Of a DNA stretch of 64,000 nt, positions 34,338 through 46,446 are shown piece after piece (the stretch's first letter is position 1; each line of letters starts with the position of its first letter). The stretch comes from Lichtheimia corymbifera B2541 (taxonomy: Eukaryota > Mucoromycota > Mucoromycetes > Mucorales > Lichtheimiaceae). Made by a program: the position numbers and the translations under genes. The notes beneath the pieces are model-generated. The model worked only from the letters and a program-made list of their open reading frames with translations. It was not told the DNA's origin and did no database searches. The stretch lies in NCBI GenBank assembly GCA_000697475.1, contig JNEU01000814.1, positions 54,877 through 118,876 on the forward strand. The letters run 5' to 3'.

Positions 34338-36016
34338 GGCTTATTGATAAGTCGTATAAGGTTGTTAGGGGGGTGAGTGTGAAAGTGTGTGTGCGTGCGT
34401 TTGAAGACAGACACGGCGTGAAAGGAAAAAGGAAATGGAGAGGAGACAACTTTGGAGGAGATTTTTTAGGTGTGTGCGTGCCTCCACGCTTTGTGTCACC
34501 TATTCAACGAGAACAGACCATCTACCACACACCACAACGCCTTTTTCTCTTCCTTTATACGTTGCCATGATACCATCATCATCCACGCATCCATGATACG
34601 AAAATTACACACGCATGAAATTCCTTAACTACCACTGGGGATTATGTACATATTCAATCGTTTAATGTGCTCTCTCGTCAGCACACATGGATATGCATAT
34701 GCATATCGGTAATGTTTACGCTCAACTTTGCTCCTTGATTTTGTTTAATTAACCTCGTTAGACATAGTCAGGTGCGCATTTGCATAGCCTTTTCTCCGCA
34801 TGAACTATTTTCCTCTCTCTCAATGCCCTCCACTTTCAATCATAATATCACCAGCAGCAATCATTTATTACAACAACCGAAAACATTCAGGGTGGGTGAA
34901 TATACAAATATGTATGCACTTGATGCATCGGCACTTTTGACACATCTGGCATGTACCTGAGAAACAAGCAATCGCATTAACCAACGATGTATATATACAC
35001 ATTACGAACGCTTAAAGGTGTAATGGTATTAGCCAATGAGGTCTCTTACGAGCCATGCTTTACTATCACCTTCTAAAAAATGCACGTGATCCGGGCTGTT
35101 CAATTTTGTGATCTGTTGTTGTGTACGTATCGTATTAACAATAGCCATTGTTGGCAAGTGCCAATCAATCTGATCTGGGACATGTCTCATTCTTTTGTAT
35201 TTATATGACAACACGCCACATGGACAAATAACCACCACCAACACCGAGATCAAGATAATAAATGTGACTGAGCCATTAACATCGGGCAGGCTTATCCTCG
35301 TGATATTTGATCCACCAATATCCTCGCCATCGCGTTACACAATGTTGATGTTGTCAATGAGTTGCCATGGTTACCATAAGAGATGGGCAATCTCAAATCT
35401 TTTTATAGATGATTGCTTACATGATCCGCGGGATGTTCACTTGGCTCTTCTTATAATCCGCCAAATGGGTTGGGGATTGTTAAAAGGCGCGGTCTTCCGG
35501 ATTCACACGTGGGTCCACATTACTGGGTCATGTAAATGTCTCTTCGCAGTTTAATGCGGAACATGTATCTTTTAACTGATACTCAACAACCCCCTCTTGA
35601 TGATAGTATGATGGACAAATGGACAACATGGAAGCAAGTTTGGGGGGAATGTATGTCAGCGGAGTGTGTGTGTGATACCTTATCTTGTGTACTACCGCCA
35701 TCCGTGCAACCACGCATCTCGATTAAGCCTATCAAACGGGTTTGTAGTACAAGGCAACTCCCTTCCATTATGGATGTAGAACATTTATCCGAAGCATTGT
35801 GTATATCGCTATGCGCATTGAGACCCAGGTTGTTGGATCATCCCGGCTCCATGGATATTATTTGTATTGTCAAAGGCAAATTCATCTAGAACAGCGGTTA
35901 TGGTTGAAGGCATCAACTGAAAAATCACCGAGGTTAATATGTATATCCAACAAGCCGAGCTTTTTATATATACTTTCACGTCAAGCTATCCTCTTTTCCT
36001 TTGTTGTTTTATTATC
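34338..36016. other. Divergent intergenic region, about 1.7 kb, Sds3-like / FUN14
   Basis: AT-rich. Features noticed: a partly palindromic ATATGCATATGCATAT near 34690-34706, and TATA-like DNA near 34990. Frames at 35195-35554 and 35536-35889 are open but have no recognisable domain or splice context. No gene is called. Confidence 0.5.
35965..35972 (+). promoter_or_regulatory. TATA box of FUN14 gene
   Basis: TATATATA within TTTTTATATATAC, about 50 bp upstream of the ATG at 36017. Confidence 0.5.
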
Positions 36017-36808
36017 ATGCTACGCACCATTAGACCAATTGTTTATACCCGCCCAATGTGCGGTACCTTCAACCGCCGCTATTGTGTCTCCACAATGCAG
36101 CAATATGCACCACGACGTTCATTTGCCCATACTTCACCATCACCAACAATGACGACCATGCGTGGTTTCAGAGCCAGCCTAAAGCCGCTTGCCATTGCCA
36201 CGGCAACCATTGGATCCTCTGCTTTTCTCAAAAAGCCTGTGCTTTGCCAGCAAGGTAAAAGAACCAATCCCAATTCACATCATTCAAAGCTAAATACATA
36301 TGCCATGTAATATAACACCAGCTTATGCCAACATCCCACCAGCTGCTCCTCCTGCTACTGGCATCTTTGATGATAACCCTGGATCAGCACGAAAACCCAC
36401 CGATGCTGAAGTAAGCAAGAGCCTTTTCCATGGGGGCGAGTTATCATTTGGTGCGGTCCTTGGAGTCTGCACCGGTTACTTAATTAAAAAAGTCGGCAAG
36501 CTCTTTGCATTGGCTATTGGTGCTGGCTTTATCTTTTTGCAGGCAAGCCTAAAGAGCCAGATCAATGCATATAGGCATCATGCTGATGGTAGTTTATATA
36601 GTACATGTCATTCAAAGGATACATCACGGTGCATTGGGATCGCCTTGAGGGTGGCTACCAGCGACGCTTGGATGTGGACAAAGATGGTCGGGTGACTCAT
36701 CGCGATATCCGTAGTCATTGGGACCGATTTGTCGGTTTTCTCACACACAACATCCAATTCAAGTCGACTTTCCTTGTTGGTCTCTATACAGGCATTCGCT
36801 ACGGTTAG
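36017..36808 (+). CDS. FUN14-domain mitochondrial outer-membrane protein
   Basis: Three exons: 36017-36254, 36322-36542, 36602-36808 (221 aa). The N-terminal ~75 residues are Arg/Ser/Thr-rich (MLRTIRPIVYTRPMCGTFNR), consistent with mitochondrial targeting. The FUN14 domain follows: ELSFGAVLGVCTGYLIKKVG, a Gly-rich hydrophobic helix (LFALAIGAGFIFLQ), YMSFKGYITVHWDRL, and a C-terminal helix ending FLVGLYTGIRYG. Animal FUNDC1 is a mitophagy receptor and ER-mitochondria contact factor; fungal members are poorly characterised. Intron 2 has a GC donor (GCAAGC at 36543). An LC3/Atg8-interaction motif is not obvious. Confidence 0.88.
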
Positions 36809-37910
36809 ATAACACCCATCACCATCTTCCAGATAAAGAATAATGATAGCCTGATCCAAAGTTGTCATTCTTGCTTTGTCAAGCACTTTTCCCACGAAAT
36901 GTCAATCGTATCAAAAAATGAATAGATTACTGCGGTTGGCTGTGTGTTCGCATACGTATGTGTAAGTGTGCGTGTGTGTGAATGCAGATGACAAGATGTT
37001 GGGTACGCCATGGGAGCAATTACACATGATATCATGCACAAGCAGCTGGATACGGGCAACTCATACCTAAATCAAAGATGGGATCATGCAATGTTAAGCG
37101 TCCTTGTTAATGAGCTGTACGTTGAGTGTGCCTGAACCCTACATAGCAATGATCCGATCCGACTATTCTATCATGATACTAGGCACCTATAGGATGGATC
37201 TGGTGATGTGGAGAGGCCATTTATGCTCTGCCGCATATGGTGTTGATGAGAAAATCGAATAGTTGGAAACCAAGATTCTTAAAAAAGCAAAAACAAAAGA
37301 TGTGGATACGGCCAAGGGATTGACAGCAATGTTCATGGATGGCCAAAGATGGATCGGAGAGAAGACACTCGTGGGATTCCTGCTTAGAAATTCGAGATTG
37401 CTTGGGAGTTTGGCTGTGGCAAATGTCGGATGACGCCGGGAAGCGGGAAATTCAAGCTGCATTAATGGAATACTTGGTCCAACTATTCATTGTCTTTTGC
37501 TGTCAAAAGACAATAGGCATTTGCATGGATCGATCTATTACCCTTTTACGTAAAGAAAAAAGTATAATATGGGAATATGATCTTTTTGGGAAGAATTAGC
37601 CCTTTATACAGACGTTGACCTTGCTTCTCTAGCGCTAGGATGCCTTTGCCATTGGTTTTTTCTCATGGACAAGGGGGAATCACATTGCCATATGGAGTTT
37701 AAGGCGGAGTGAGATAGAGTGAATGTGGGGAAATAATGTAGCAAACCACAGGGTATTAACAACTTGCTCACATCTGTACGACAAGAGGTACAAGGCTATA
37801 TAAGAATAACCCTTGGATCCATGACGTACCAAGATTCCTTCGCAACGCAATCCCAAAGCCGGCAAACACCCACACACACATAACTCCAAACCACCCATTT
37901 TCATTACTAC
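36809..37910. other. Intergenic, FUN14 / acetate transporter
   Basis: 3' flank of the FUN14 gene, then a long promoter region ending with a TATA box at 37797. The frame 37339-37599 lacks recognisable content. No gene is seen. Confidence 0.5.
37797..37804 (+). promoter_or_regulatory. TATA box of acetate transporter gene
   Basis: TATATAAG 107 bp upstream of the ATG at 37911. Confidence 0.55.
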
Positions 37911-38693
37911 ATGAGCGAAGTCAAGGCACAGGTTGAATACCGTGAAGGCAGCATCGTCCTCGATATGGAGAAAACAGGAGCATCATCAACATCAAACCAA
38001 AGCACAGCAGCCGTTGGTGCTCATGGTGGCCAAGGTGCACCCGTATGCAATGTCCCAGAACATCAACGCAAATTTGGCAACCCATTGCCAATCGGTATGG
38101 GCGCGTAAGTTGAAAAGAGGCTCACTATGAATTGCATTTTATATACTCACTTACAATATTACAGCTTCGCTGTTGGTGGTTTCATGGTAGGCTTATATAA
38201 CACTGGTCTTGTTATCCACATCCCGCAGGCGGTTATGGGTGTTGCTCTTGGTTTCTCAGCCATGGGTCAACTGATCTGTGGTATTGCTGAACTGTTGCTT
38301 GGCAACACATTCGGTGGTACATCCATGTTGACATACAGTGGATTCTGGTTCTCATATGGCATTATGTTTTCCGGTGGTGGCGGTTTCTTTGACACGGCGA
38401 TGGAGGCTGGCATGCATGAACTTGAAATGTGCCTTGGTCTTTGGCAAATTGCTTTTTCCATACCAGCGGCTATCTTTTTCGTTGCTACCTTCAAGCAACC
38501 ATGGATTGTACGTTTCCTTTTGTTCTTGGTCTTCAGCGCTTTCTTCTTTGGTGGTCTAGGTGCATTCACTGGAGTCACTGGTCTTACCGTAGCTGGTGGA
38601 TGGTTCTCATTTGCTCTTGCCCTTGTTGCCTTTTACATTATGGCAGCACTTCTCTTTGCGGAAGAGAAGATTATGAATCTGCCAATGTTTTAA
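37911..38693 (+). CDS. Acetate/ammonium transporter, GPR1/FUN34/SatP (AceTr) family
   Basis: Two exons: 37911-38104, 38165-38693 (240 aa). A hydrophilic N-terminus of about 55 residues precedes the family signature NPLPIGMGAFAVGGF (NPxP(L/I)G) and six hydrophobic helices. The second signature block FGGTSMLTYSGFW and the helix GLWQIAFSIPAAIFFVATF are also visible. Family members (yeast Ady2/Ato1, E. coli SatP) move acetate and other short monocarboxylates across the plasma membrane and are usually induced on acetate (family knowledge). The protein has a normal length, and the helices have no breaks. Confidence 0.94.
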
Positions 38694-39829
38694 GATCACC
38701 CAAAAACGTCCCACCTATTATTACGCTGTGCGTATTGTATAAGCATTCTTCTTTTTCCTTTGGTATAAAAATATCATCCCCTGCTGTTATTGTATATTCA
38801 ACTTACCATTACGTCGTATTAATACAAGAATTATTTACCATCCATATCGTGTTCACATGAGCTCATAACACCTTTTCAGTAAATTTTGCATATGTAATAA
38901 GGCTGATTCAATATCCACACCCAGCAGCTTATTATGCAAATAAACGCTGAGCACCAACATGGATTATTACTGAGGGAACATTCTCCACTTGTCGTCCAGC
39001 AAATGTTATTTGCACCACGTGCTATATCACCTTGTAATACTTTTTCTCTCTTTGAAAAGCGTCCGTGCTCGTGGCATAAGCGTCATGTATCCGTACGGGG
39101 TTGTCAGGTTAAAAAAGAAGGTGGTGTGTAATAGGAAGGATGTCTCAAATCGGTTGTGTAATTACAAATGGGCGGGCATCCGTGCGTTGGTGTTGGCGTA
39201 TGACATAGAACCCCTATTCAAAGAGAGAGCGAGAGAGCAGAGGACAGAGAGGGAAGCTGAAAATGATTATGGTGTGTAACTCTGGTGCTGGATTTTTTCT
39301 CACACATGGTGTTTGGAAGAGATGACATTTGTGGCACTGAGTTTCAGTGAAAAGGGGGTAGTTGCCGTTTTTGTGAACATGTCCGGTACACAAGTAACCA
39401 AGAGCTTGCCGATCATTTCACCACATTGGGATGGTATCGAATAAATCGCAACGCACTCATACAATGATACACTTTAATTTAGTGTGTGTTCCTCCCCATT
39501 GTTTTCTTCCTTCCCATCCACTGGGGTAAGCCAGTCAACGTAATGCTGTCGCGCGAAAAAAGCCATTACTGACACGCACACAAACCCGCTCTTTCCGCCC
39601 TTGCTTTTTTTCCCCTGGTCCCCCTACTTGACTCAAATCTTTTGCACTCTTCACTTCTTCCCACCCCCCTTTCTTTTTCTTTTTGCTGCAACAGCCAACC
39701 AGCAGTAACGTCGAAGGCTGGTGTGCAACCTATTTTTAACTGTCAAAGAATCCGTTAAAGGTCGAAATCTCTCTTTCTTTCCGCTCTATTTCACTTTCTC
39801 CCTTACTTTTTACCTTACGTGTGCCCCAG
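38694..39829. other. Intergenic, transporter / StuA-like gene
   Basis: The second half (39590-39825) is pyrimidine-rich with long CT stretches and is probably the promoter and long 5' leader of the APSES gene. No gene is seen. Confidence 0.5.
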
Positions 39830-41156
39830 ATGTTTAGTTACATGAGCCACCCAGCACCATCAGCACCTCCACCTTTCCCTTTTGACGACAAACAGCCACC
39901 AACCCATCAACAGTCGCATTTTGTACCCACCACGAATATCACCGCTATCCCCACGACCGAGCAACTACCGCCACCATCTCACTCCTCGCCCTATTTTTAT
40001 TATCCATCGTCATCCACATCGTGGCCATCCGCTACTACAATAGCACATGAGCAGCCGCAACAACCACAACAACCACAACAGGATCAATCAACACAGCATC
40101 AACAGCATCCATTATCCACCACACCCCAAGACCACTTGACTCGCCCCAAATTGACCACATCCATATGGGAAGATCAAAACACCATTTGTTATCAGGTGGA
40201 TGCACGCGGCATTTGTGTTGCACGGCGACAAGGTAAACCTTGTAAAAAAAATTTCAAACACGACCAACGTGGCAAAAGAAAGAAAAAACGTTGGTCCCCC
40301 ATTCTCTCACACAAGACATACTCACGTTTGATTTGTTGTTGTAGATAACGACATGGTGAATGGTACCAAGCTATTGAATGTCACTGGGATCTCCAGGGGA
40401 AAGCGAGATGGTATTCTTAAAAACGAACGGGGCCGTGTTGTTGTCAAAGTCGGTGCTATGCATTTGAAAGGCGTGTGGTAAGTGCACTCCCCCAACTCTT
40501 TGCTTCGAAACAGAAAAAAAGAAAGAACGATAAACTCAACGAGTTCTCATAGGATCACGTTCGCACGTGCCAAAGCACTTGCTTCACAATTCAACATTGA
40601 CAAAGTGCTTCATCCATTATTCGAAGACGACCCTACTCTATTCTTTGGTCATCAGCCGCCTTTTTCATCATCATTTTGCCCACCACCTGTGCCAGCACCC
40701 TTTTATCTTGCATCGCAACAACAACAACAACATCAGCATCAACATCAGCCAACAACAACATACCATCAACATCATCCTCAGCATTCATCCAACGAAACCT
40801 CGACGATTAGTACAACGACAACGACCACACCGCCTGAACAACATATGCCAATGTATAGCAATAACAGCAGCACTTATAGTCACACAACACACCACCACCA
40901 ACAACAGCCATCAGACGATTGCTGGGATCTTCAACAATTGGTGTTGGGAAACTCTTCAATCTTGTCTGACTCGGCACCTGGTACACCAGATGTCACAAAC
41001 ATGTTTCCTCCACATGATGTCTCAGCTGCTATTTCTTCACCTGCAACCACAATGGCACCTTATCACTACTCATTCGCATCCATGATGACTCTTCCTTCAT
41101 CACAACACCAGCATCGGGATGACCTGGATGAGTTGTACCGTTTCCATCCACGTTAA
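39830..41156 (+). CDS. APSES (KilA-N) transcription factor, StuA/Efg1/Phd1 type
   Basis: Three exons: 39830-40232, 40345-40477, 40553-41156 (379 aa). The APSES DNA-binding domain spans about residues 105-205: [20 protein letters not shown], then [36 protein letters not shown] and [17 protein letters not shown]. This helix-loop-helix-like fold binds MCB-like or StRE sites; StuA/Efg1/Phd1 relatives control hyphal and spore development (family knowledge). Flanks are Pro/Gln/His/Ser-rich. No ankyrin repeats are present, which separates it from Swi6/Mbp1-type proteins. An in-frame ATG at 39842 is an alternative start. Introns interrupt the DNA-binding domain twice. Confidence 0.94.
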
Positions 41157-41729
41157 TATCCATGTTGCTTTTTGTTTGATCCGCTTCATACTCGCACACA
41201 CGCATATATCTCGATTGACGTATCCAGCACATAACGCGCTCGTAACTCCCTGTCACTGTCTCCTTTTTTTTTTTTATTCAAATGTCTTTTACTCTCTTTG
41301 TTGTTGTCTCTTTTTGACCTTTTTTGTCTCATCACCCAACCCCGTGTCAGTATAGTAGTATACCAGCATCTCTTGTCTCTTTTAATTGCACATCTTTTTT
41401 TTCCTTTTGCATATGGCCCCCATCATTGTCTCTTGTTTATAAAATCCAAACTCGGCGTGTTTGTTTATATGTTTTGATCCCAGATGTGTTTAAAAGGCAT
41501 CTTACTGTTGTATTAACATCAATGAAAGGACATGGTAATGTGTGTGAGGGAGAGAGAGATAGAGAAGGGAACGCAGTTTGATGACAAGCAAAAATTTGTG
41601 AGACTTTTCAAGAAGGGTTGGTTGTGTGTGGAAATGTAGGTAGGTTAATCGGGGGGTGGAGAGAGAGGATCCCATACGTCGTCGGCGTAACATAATGAAA
41701 AAGGTACATCAATCAAGTGAAAAAAGATC
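41157..41729. other. Intergenic, APSES 3' / truncated AKR 3'
   Basis: Convergent ends; T-rich tracts (41264-41274, 41391-41402). No gene is seen. Confidence 0.5.
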
Positions 41730-42493
41730 TTACGACTTTCGGAAATCAAAGACAGCTTCGGGCTTGTTGCCAAGGATCTAAGTGAAAAGGTTAAAAGGGG
41801 ATGAAACATTTGGTGTCAATGTGGCGCGCGCATTGCTTACCCTATCCAATTCAAGAATCACATCCTCAGTCAACAAGTGCCGTATTTTCAGTGCTTGGAT
41901 ATTTTCTCTGGCTTGTTCAGGCGTAGATGCACCAATGATGACGCTGGTAACATTCGGATTGCATAAGCACCAAGCAATAGCGAGTTGTGCGGGTGTGCAT
42001 GATATCCTCTGTGCAAGTTGCTAACCAACACCAAAAAAGCACGTGAGCCTTCCCCATTGATACACACAACTTGATCCATGCTACTTACACAAACAAGCTT
42101 GACCTTTTCGATCTTCCGTCTTCCTTCTTCGCTGAAAAAGCCAGCACGTAACCGGTTAATGACAGGGTGATCTTGGATAGCAAGTCGAGAATAAGGCGGG
42201 ATGACACCATCATTATATTTGCCCGTCAACAAGCCTAGGTTGTACATCATTCTTTAGTCAGCATGCTCACATATGTCCATATCATCCATCTTACCCGATG
42301 CCAATGGTGACCAGACGCATGTACCCATACGGAACTTTTGATACAATGGCAAATAATCCTTTTCAACGCGCTCTCGATTCAACATGTTATATTGTGGAGA
42401 CTACATGAATTGGCCGGGTATTAGTAACCACGCAGCAACCTTTCTCCATCCACCCATATATACATACCTCAGTGATAGGTGCAATCAATTGTA
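41730..42493 (-). pseudogene. 5'-truncated duplicate of aldo-keto reductase (AKR)
   Basis: A second copy of the 3' part of the AKR gene at 47057-48797, in the same orientation. Exons 42295-42400, 42089-42234, 41841-42020 and 41730-41777 have exactly the lengths of the last four exons of the full copy (106, 146, 180, 48 nt), with working splice sites and no internal stop. Homology starts abruptly at about 42493 inside the exon that encodes LQLIAPITE; upstream of that the sequence is unrelated. Two thirds of the protein, including the N-terminal NADPH barrel strands, are missing, so it cannot give a working reductase. Divergence from the full copy is mostly at third codon positions. Interpreted as the native 3' end displaced by insertion of the nuclease element. 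Confidence 0.88.
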
Positions 42494-42601
42494 GCACGAA
42501 TATGTGTCATGACCCTTTTTATTTTTCAATACAAGTAATGAACAAGCTATAGAAAAGTGGAGTAATGAAAGGCGTCACGTTGGTAATGTGTCTTCACTAA
42601 A

Positions 42602-45600
42602 CTACTTTTGCTGGGGACGGGTGTAGGATGATACGTGGTCCATAAACCAGCCTTCATCTCTCACTTGTTGCTTTCCTCGCAAACAAGCTGCGCTATCCAG
42701 GTGATCCTTGTCTCGTACTATCACTACCAGTGACTCCGTATGGATACTGGTACTTTTGAGTTCGTGATCTTCTACAGGGCTGATCCTCGGGACATTGCTG
42801 ACCGCCGTAGCGCCAGTGAGACTCTTGCAGAGATTTGAACATTCAGATAAATCCTTTCTGTCATATCCACCAAGGAAGGCAAACCGCATGTCTGCAAAGA
42901 GCTTCTTATCCTAATAACCTCCTTATTAAGCATCGGTTTTTTTCCCTCGCCATAAACATAACAGTGACTTACGGCTGTATCGAGTCTTCCTTTTCTGGGT
43001 GCCATGGTTTCTTTGCCTGAGATGTCATCCCCACGGACCTCGTACTTGTCTTCTTGTTGTTTTTCACCCTTCGCTATAGAATCAACAAGCCCTTTTGTGA
43101 TGATGTTAGTACCATACATAGCTGCTGCATGGAAATGACTTACAATCCACCGACACTATCCATTTTCCTTCATGAACCGCGCGTATATAGGCTTGTGTAC
43201 GGGGTGCCAGACCTTTGTCATTGATTGGAATGACCAAATGGGTGATACTTGATATGTTGGACAGCGCATCGTAAAAAACCACCTGGTAACCTGGCAAATC
43301 CGTTTGTCGTTTCATGTCATCAATGACTTGCTATCAACGGGGCAATATGAATAAGGTGAAAGTAATACAGATGCCCATCTTTTTCACTTACACGATCTAC
43401 TCCTGAGAACATAATCCGTATATCCATGTCGATACGGCTTTTTTTGGTGTGACGATGAGGTGCATCCTCGGCTGGAGCCTTTCGTTTCTTGATAATGCCA
43501 GTGACCGTCGTGTCGTTTTCGTGGCGAGAAATGTCTTCAGATAGGTATCCCAGGTGTTGCAAAGTCTCATGAACGGCTCGTACATGTCTCTTTAGCTGTG
43601 GTTCAGCAGGGAACTCCTTGTCACATTCTTTGAAAGGGCATTGCAGTTCTCTGACCTAGATAAAAAAAGTTAATTGGGGCTGATTCGACAATACCTAAGC
43701 ATAATTTGTGTATCTTACCGCGTGAACGTCATTGAAGTGACGCTTCAGTTTATCCGGCGTCAGGAACTTTTTTGTACATCGCTTGCATTCATACTTTCTC
43801 TCCTGTATAGATAGACGTAAGTATCTTGGAGATATCGTGGTTGCATATCACACTTACATCATAATGGTACTTGAGATGTCTTTTCAAATAATTGGCCCGC
43901 ATCACCTTGCCGCAACCAGGGTAACTGCATGTATACATCGTTTTCTAAGTGAAAAGGAGCCGTCAATACCATGTATGAGATCAGTATAATGTGATGCTTA
44001 CCTCGTGAATAGCAATATGCAGCTTGAGATTTGATGACGTTGGAAATAGACCGCCACATTCGTTGCATTTGAATTTTCTCTCCTGTAGAATACCAGTGCA
44101 TGTTAGTGCAAGGACTTCGATACCTTCATTTAGGCCCACTAACCTTGTGATAAACCATGTGGTGTTGTAGACGCTTCTTTGAGAAGAACTTCTTGTTGCA
44201 TCCATTGGCTTTACAAGCAAATGTACGATCCTAAATGCTTTATAAATATACAGGATAGTGAATCTCGAGCAAGGTTATACATACCTTTCCATGATGATTT
44301 TTCATATGGTATAACATCTTGTCCTGACTGGTATAAGCCTTGTCGCAGTGGTAGCAGAAATGAAGCTCGTTCTAATGCACAAGAAACAAGGTGTGGTGAG
44401 GAAGGAGACAATAAATAACCATGCACACTCATCAGCCTACAAAGTGATCATCCAACAAGTGTAATCGCTGTTCCTCCATCGTAAAGAAGACCTCATCACA
44501 GTCATCGAACGAGCAAGCACAATCGGGTTCCTGGATAAAGAATTTTGGTTAGTTAGCATGATGCCAATCCATGACGACCTTTCAAAAGCAAAGATAAAGC
44601 TGAATCAAAATCACCATCCACCATACCTTGGTACCCATACTGGGAGTATCCTATGTAGTAAATGTGGTGAATAAGCAGTGAGTAATCCATCAACCCGTTA
44701 TATATTCCAATATTCACTTACGTCAGGGGTGTGGAAGCATTTAATATGATGCAAGAGCTTCTCGGTCGTTCGGAACAGCCTGACAATATCCTTGCATTCT
44801 TCGCACTTATAGGCGAGCTAAAGTAAACATCATCATTAGCTATGAGTACCAATAAGATCGCTAACGACTTACTTCTTTTGGCTTGTACTCGTTGGGCATG
44901 ATGCTGGGACGACTTCTTTTCTTCACGCATGCGTAGTACTTGGATGTGTTGCTATTTCCGATCTGCATGCTCTCCAGATGATCCTTTACATTTGCGACAA
45001 GATTGGTATCATTGGTGGATGTCACTTGGTCCATGCCGATCGTTTGGAGAAAGGAGTTGACTTTCCAGATATGAAGAGGGTAAAGATCTCTATAAAAGTA
45101 AATTAATAAAATGGATCATTTCATCAGAGAGATAGAACTCACTGCGCAATCGTTCTCGCAATTGGATCATCAATGACTTTGCCGACATAATCATAGAATG
45201 AAACTCGTGGTGGCATATGTGTGCTGGGAATGGCTTCATTGTCGAGGAAGGCGGACAAATATTCAAGCTTTGCCGACATTGTCAAACCAAGGCTGCGTAG
45301 TCGATCAATCCCCATTTGTAGCAACTCGACATTGTGAGTGGGACAGCAGCTGATTCGTAAAACATCCGCTGTGTCGGTGTCTTGCCATGTCAAGGTGATG
45401 TTTGTGAAGCCGATAGATTCCAACTTGCTCTTGATCCATGATAGAACCTTCTTATCCCGGGCGATGAGGTCGATCTCAGTCAATTGGACAGCTATGGGCC
45501 AGACGGCAGGGACGTATTTCCACTTTACATAGCCATCTCCATCGAAGTATCCAAGTAGCCAAAGTAAATATTTCCAAGTGTCTTCAACTTCGTCGTCTTC

Positions 45601-46446
45601 AAATACAGTCAACAGGTCCATTTTGGTGTCTTTCACTTTGCTTGAGGGAAAACCCGTAGAGTCAAGGAATTCGGCGAGCTCTCTTGACCGTATATACCAT
45701 GAAACTGTGCCGTAGTCAGCGGCGGCGATGCGTTCCTTTTGGCCGGTTGTATTGGGTGTAAAGCTAGATATAAACACATTTTTAGTGAGATCATAAAGCA
45801 ATGATTGATGAAGCATTTAGACGTACTAAAAGTTGGGGTCCTCTATTCCCATGAATCGCAACAGATTGGATAATGATTCGAATTCGGTAGAGCGTAAGCC
45901 GAAGCCACGTGTATTTCCACAATTCACACCATCCGCCGTGAACATCCCCAAAAAGAACCAGCGTTTGAGACTCTTTGTATCCTTTAACACCTTCAACAAG
46001 ATCGGGGCGTGCAATCTGGATGTATAAACGGGTTTTGCGCGAGTTGGTGATGTCGATGATGTAGATTCTTCGATGCTTTCATCTGTAGAGAGAGTTGTTA
46101 TTATTGTTATTGATGGCACTCTTTGCAATCAAAATCATACGCACCTTCTTCATCCAAATTTGGATCGGCAGCTTTGTCAACCGCGTGGTCTTCATCCAAC
46201 AACAAGGTTTCAACGTCATCTCGTGTAGATAAAACAAGCACTGAATCTGATTTCAGTAAAGGTTAGTGTGAATGCTTGAGTGGAAAGATCGCTCTTGTTT
46301 ACCATCCAATAAAGCGCCATCATCATCTGCGTTGATTTCATCGGCTGGTGCTGAGCAATCATTTTGTCAGTATGGAGCGGGTATAAAACATGGTCATGTA
46401 GTATACCTTTTCCTTTTGTTGAAGAAGATGTACTGGCGTCGTTCAT
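42602..46446 (-). CDS. LAGLIDADG homing endonuclease fused to C2H2 zinc fingers and BRCT-like domains
   Basis: Eighteen exons, 926 aa: 46407-46446, 46303-46350, 46145-46246, 45827-46082, 45143-45763, 44873-45089, 44722-44817, 44627-44650, 44441-44530, 44285-44371, 44144-44230, 44002-44082, 43858-43944, 43719-43802, 43392-43655, 43144-43330, 42973-43073, 42602-42910. LAGLIDADG motif 1 is FLGMFTADG (107-115, catalytic Asp114) and motif 2 is LLGYFDGDG (218-226, Asp225); both acids are intact. Eight C2H2 fingers span about 429-668, most on their own exon (e.g. FKCNECGGLFPTSSNLKLH). A bipartite basic signal (KKRKAPAEDAPHRHTKKSR) follows, then two BRCT-like regions: about 717-795 (with THLVIPINDKGLAPRTQAY and GKWIVSVDC) and 825-915 (FAFLGGYDRKDLSECSNL, DEGWFMDHV). 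No HINT domain is apparent. Flanking AKR copies indicate a WHO/HO-like homing element. BRCT assignment is by pattern only. Confidence 0.88.
44627..44650 (-). other. 24-nt microexon of the nuclease gene
   Basis: GATACTCCC...ACCAAG in phase 0 between CTACATAG and GTATGG, encoding DTPSMGTK, a linker between zinc fingers 1 and 2. Confidence 0.75.

Noticed and set aside
35195..35889. Two overlapping plus-strand open frames upstream of FUN14
   Set aside because: No domain, biased composition absent, and the FUN14 TATA and start lie just downstream.
42602..46446. Intein (HINT) domain at the N-terminus of the nuclease, as in HO
   Set aside because: Residues 1-100 show no HINT block A or B pattern and no conserved C-terminal His-Asn; only the endonuclease part resembles HO-type proteins.
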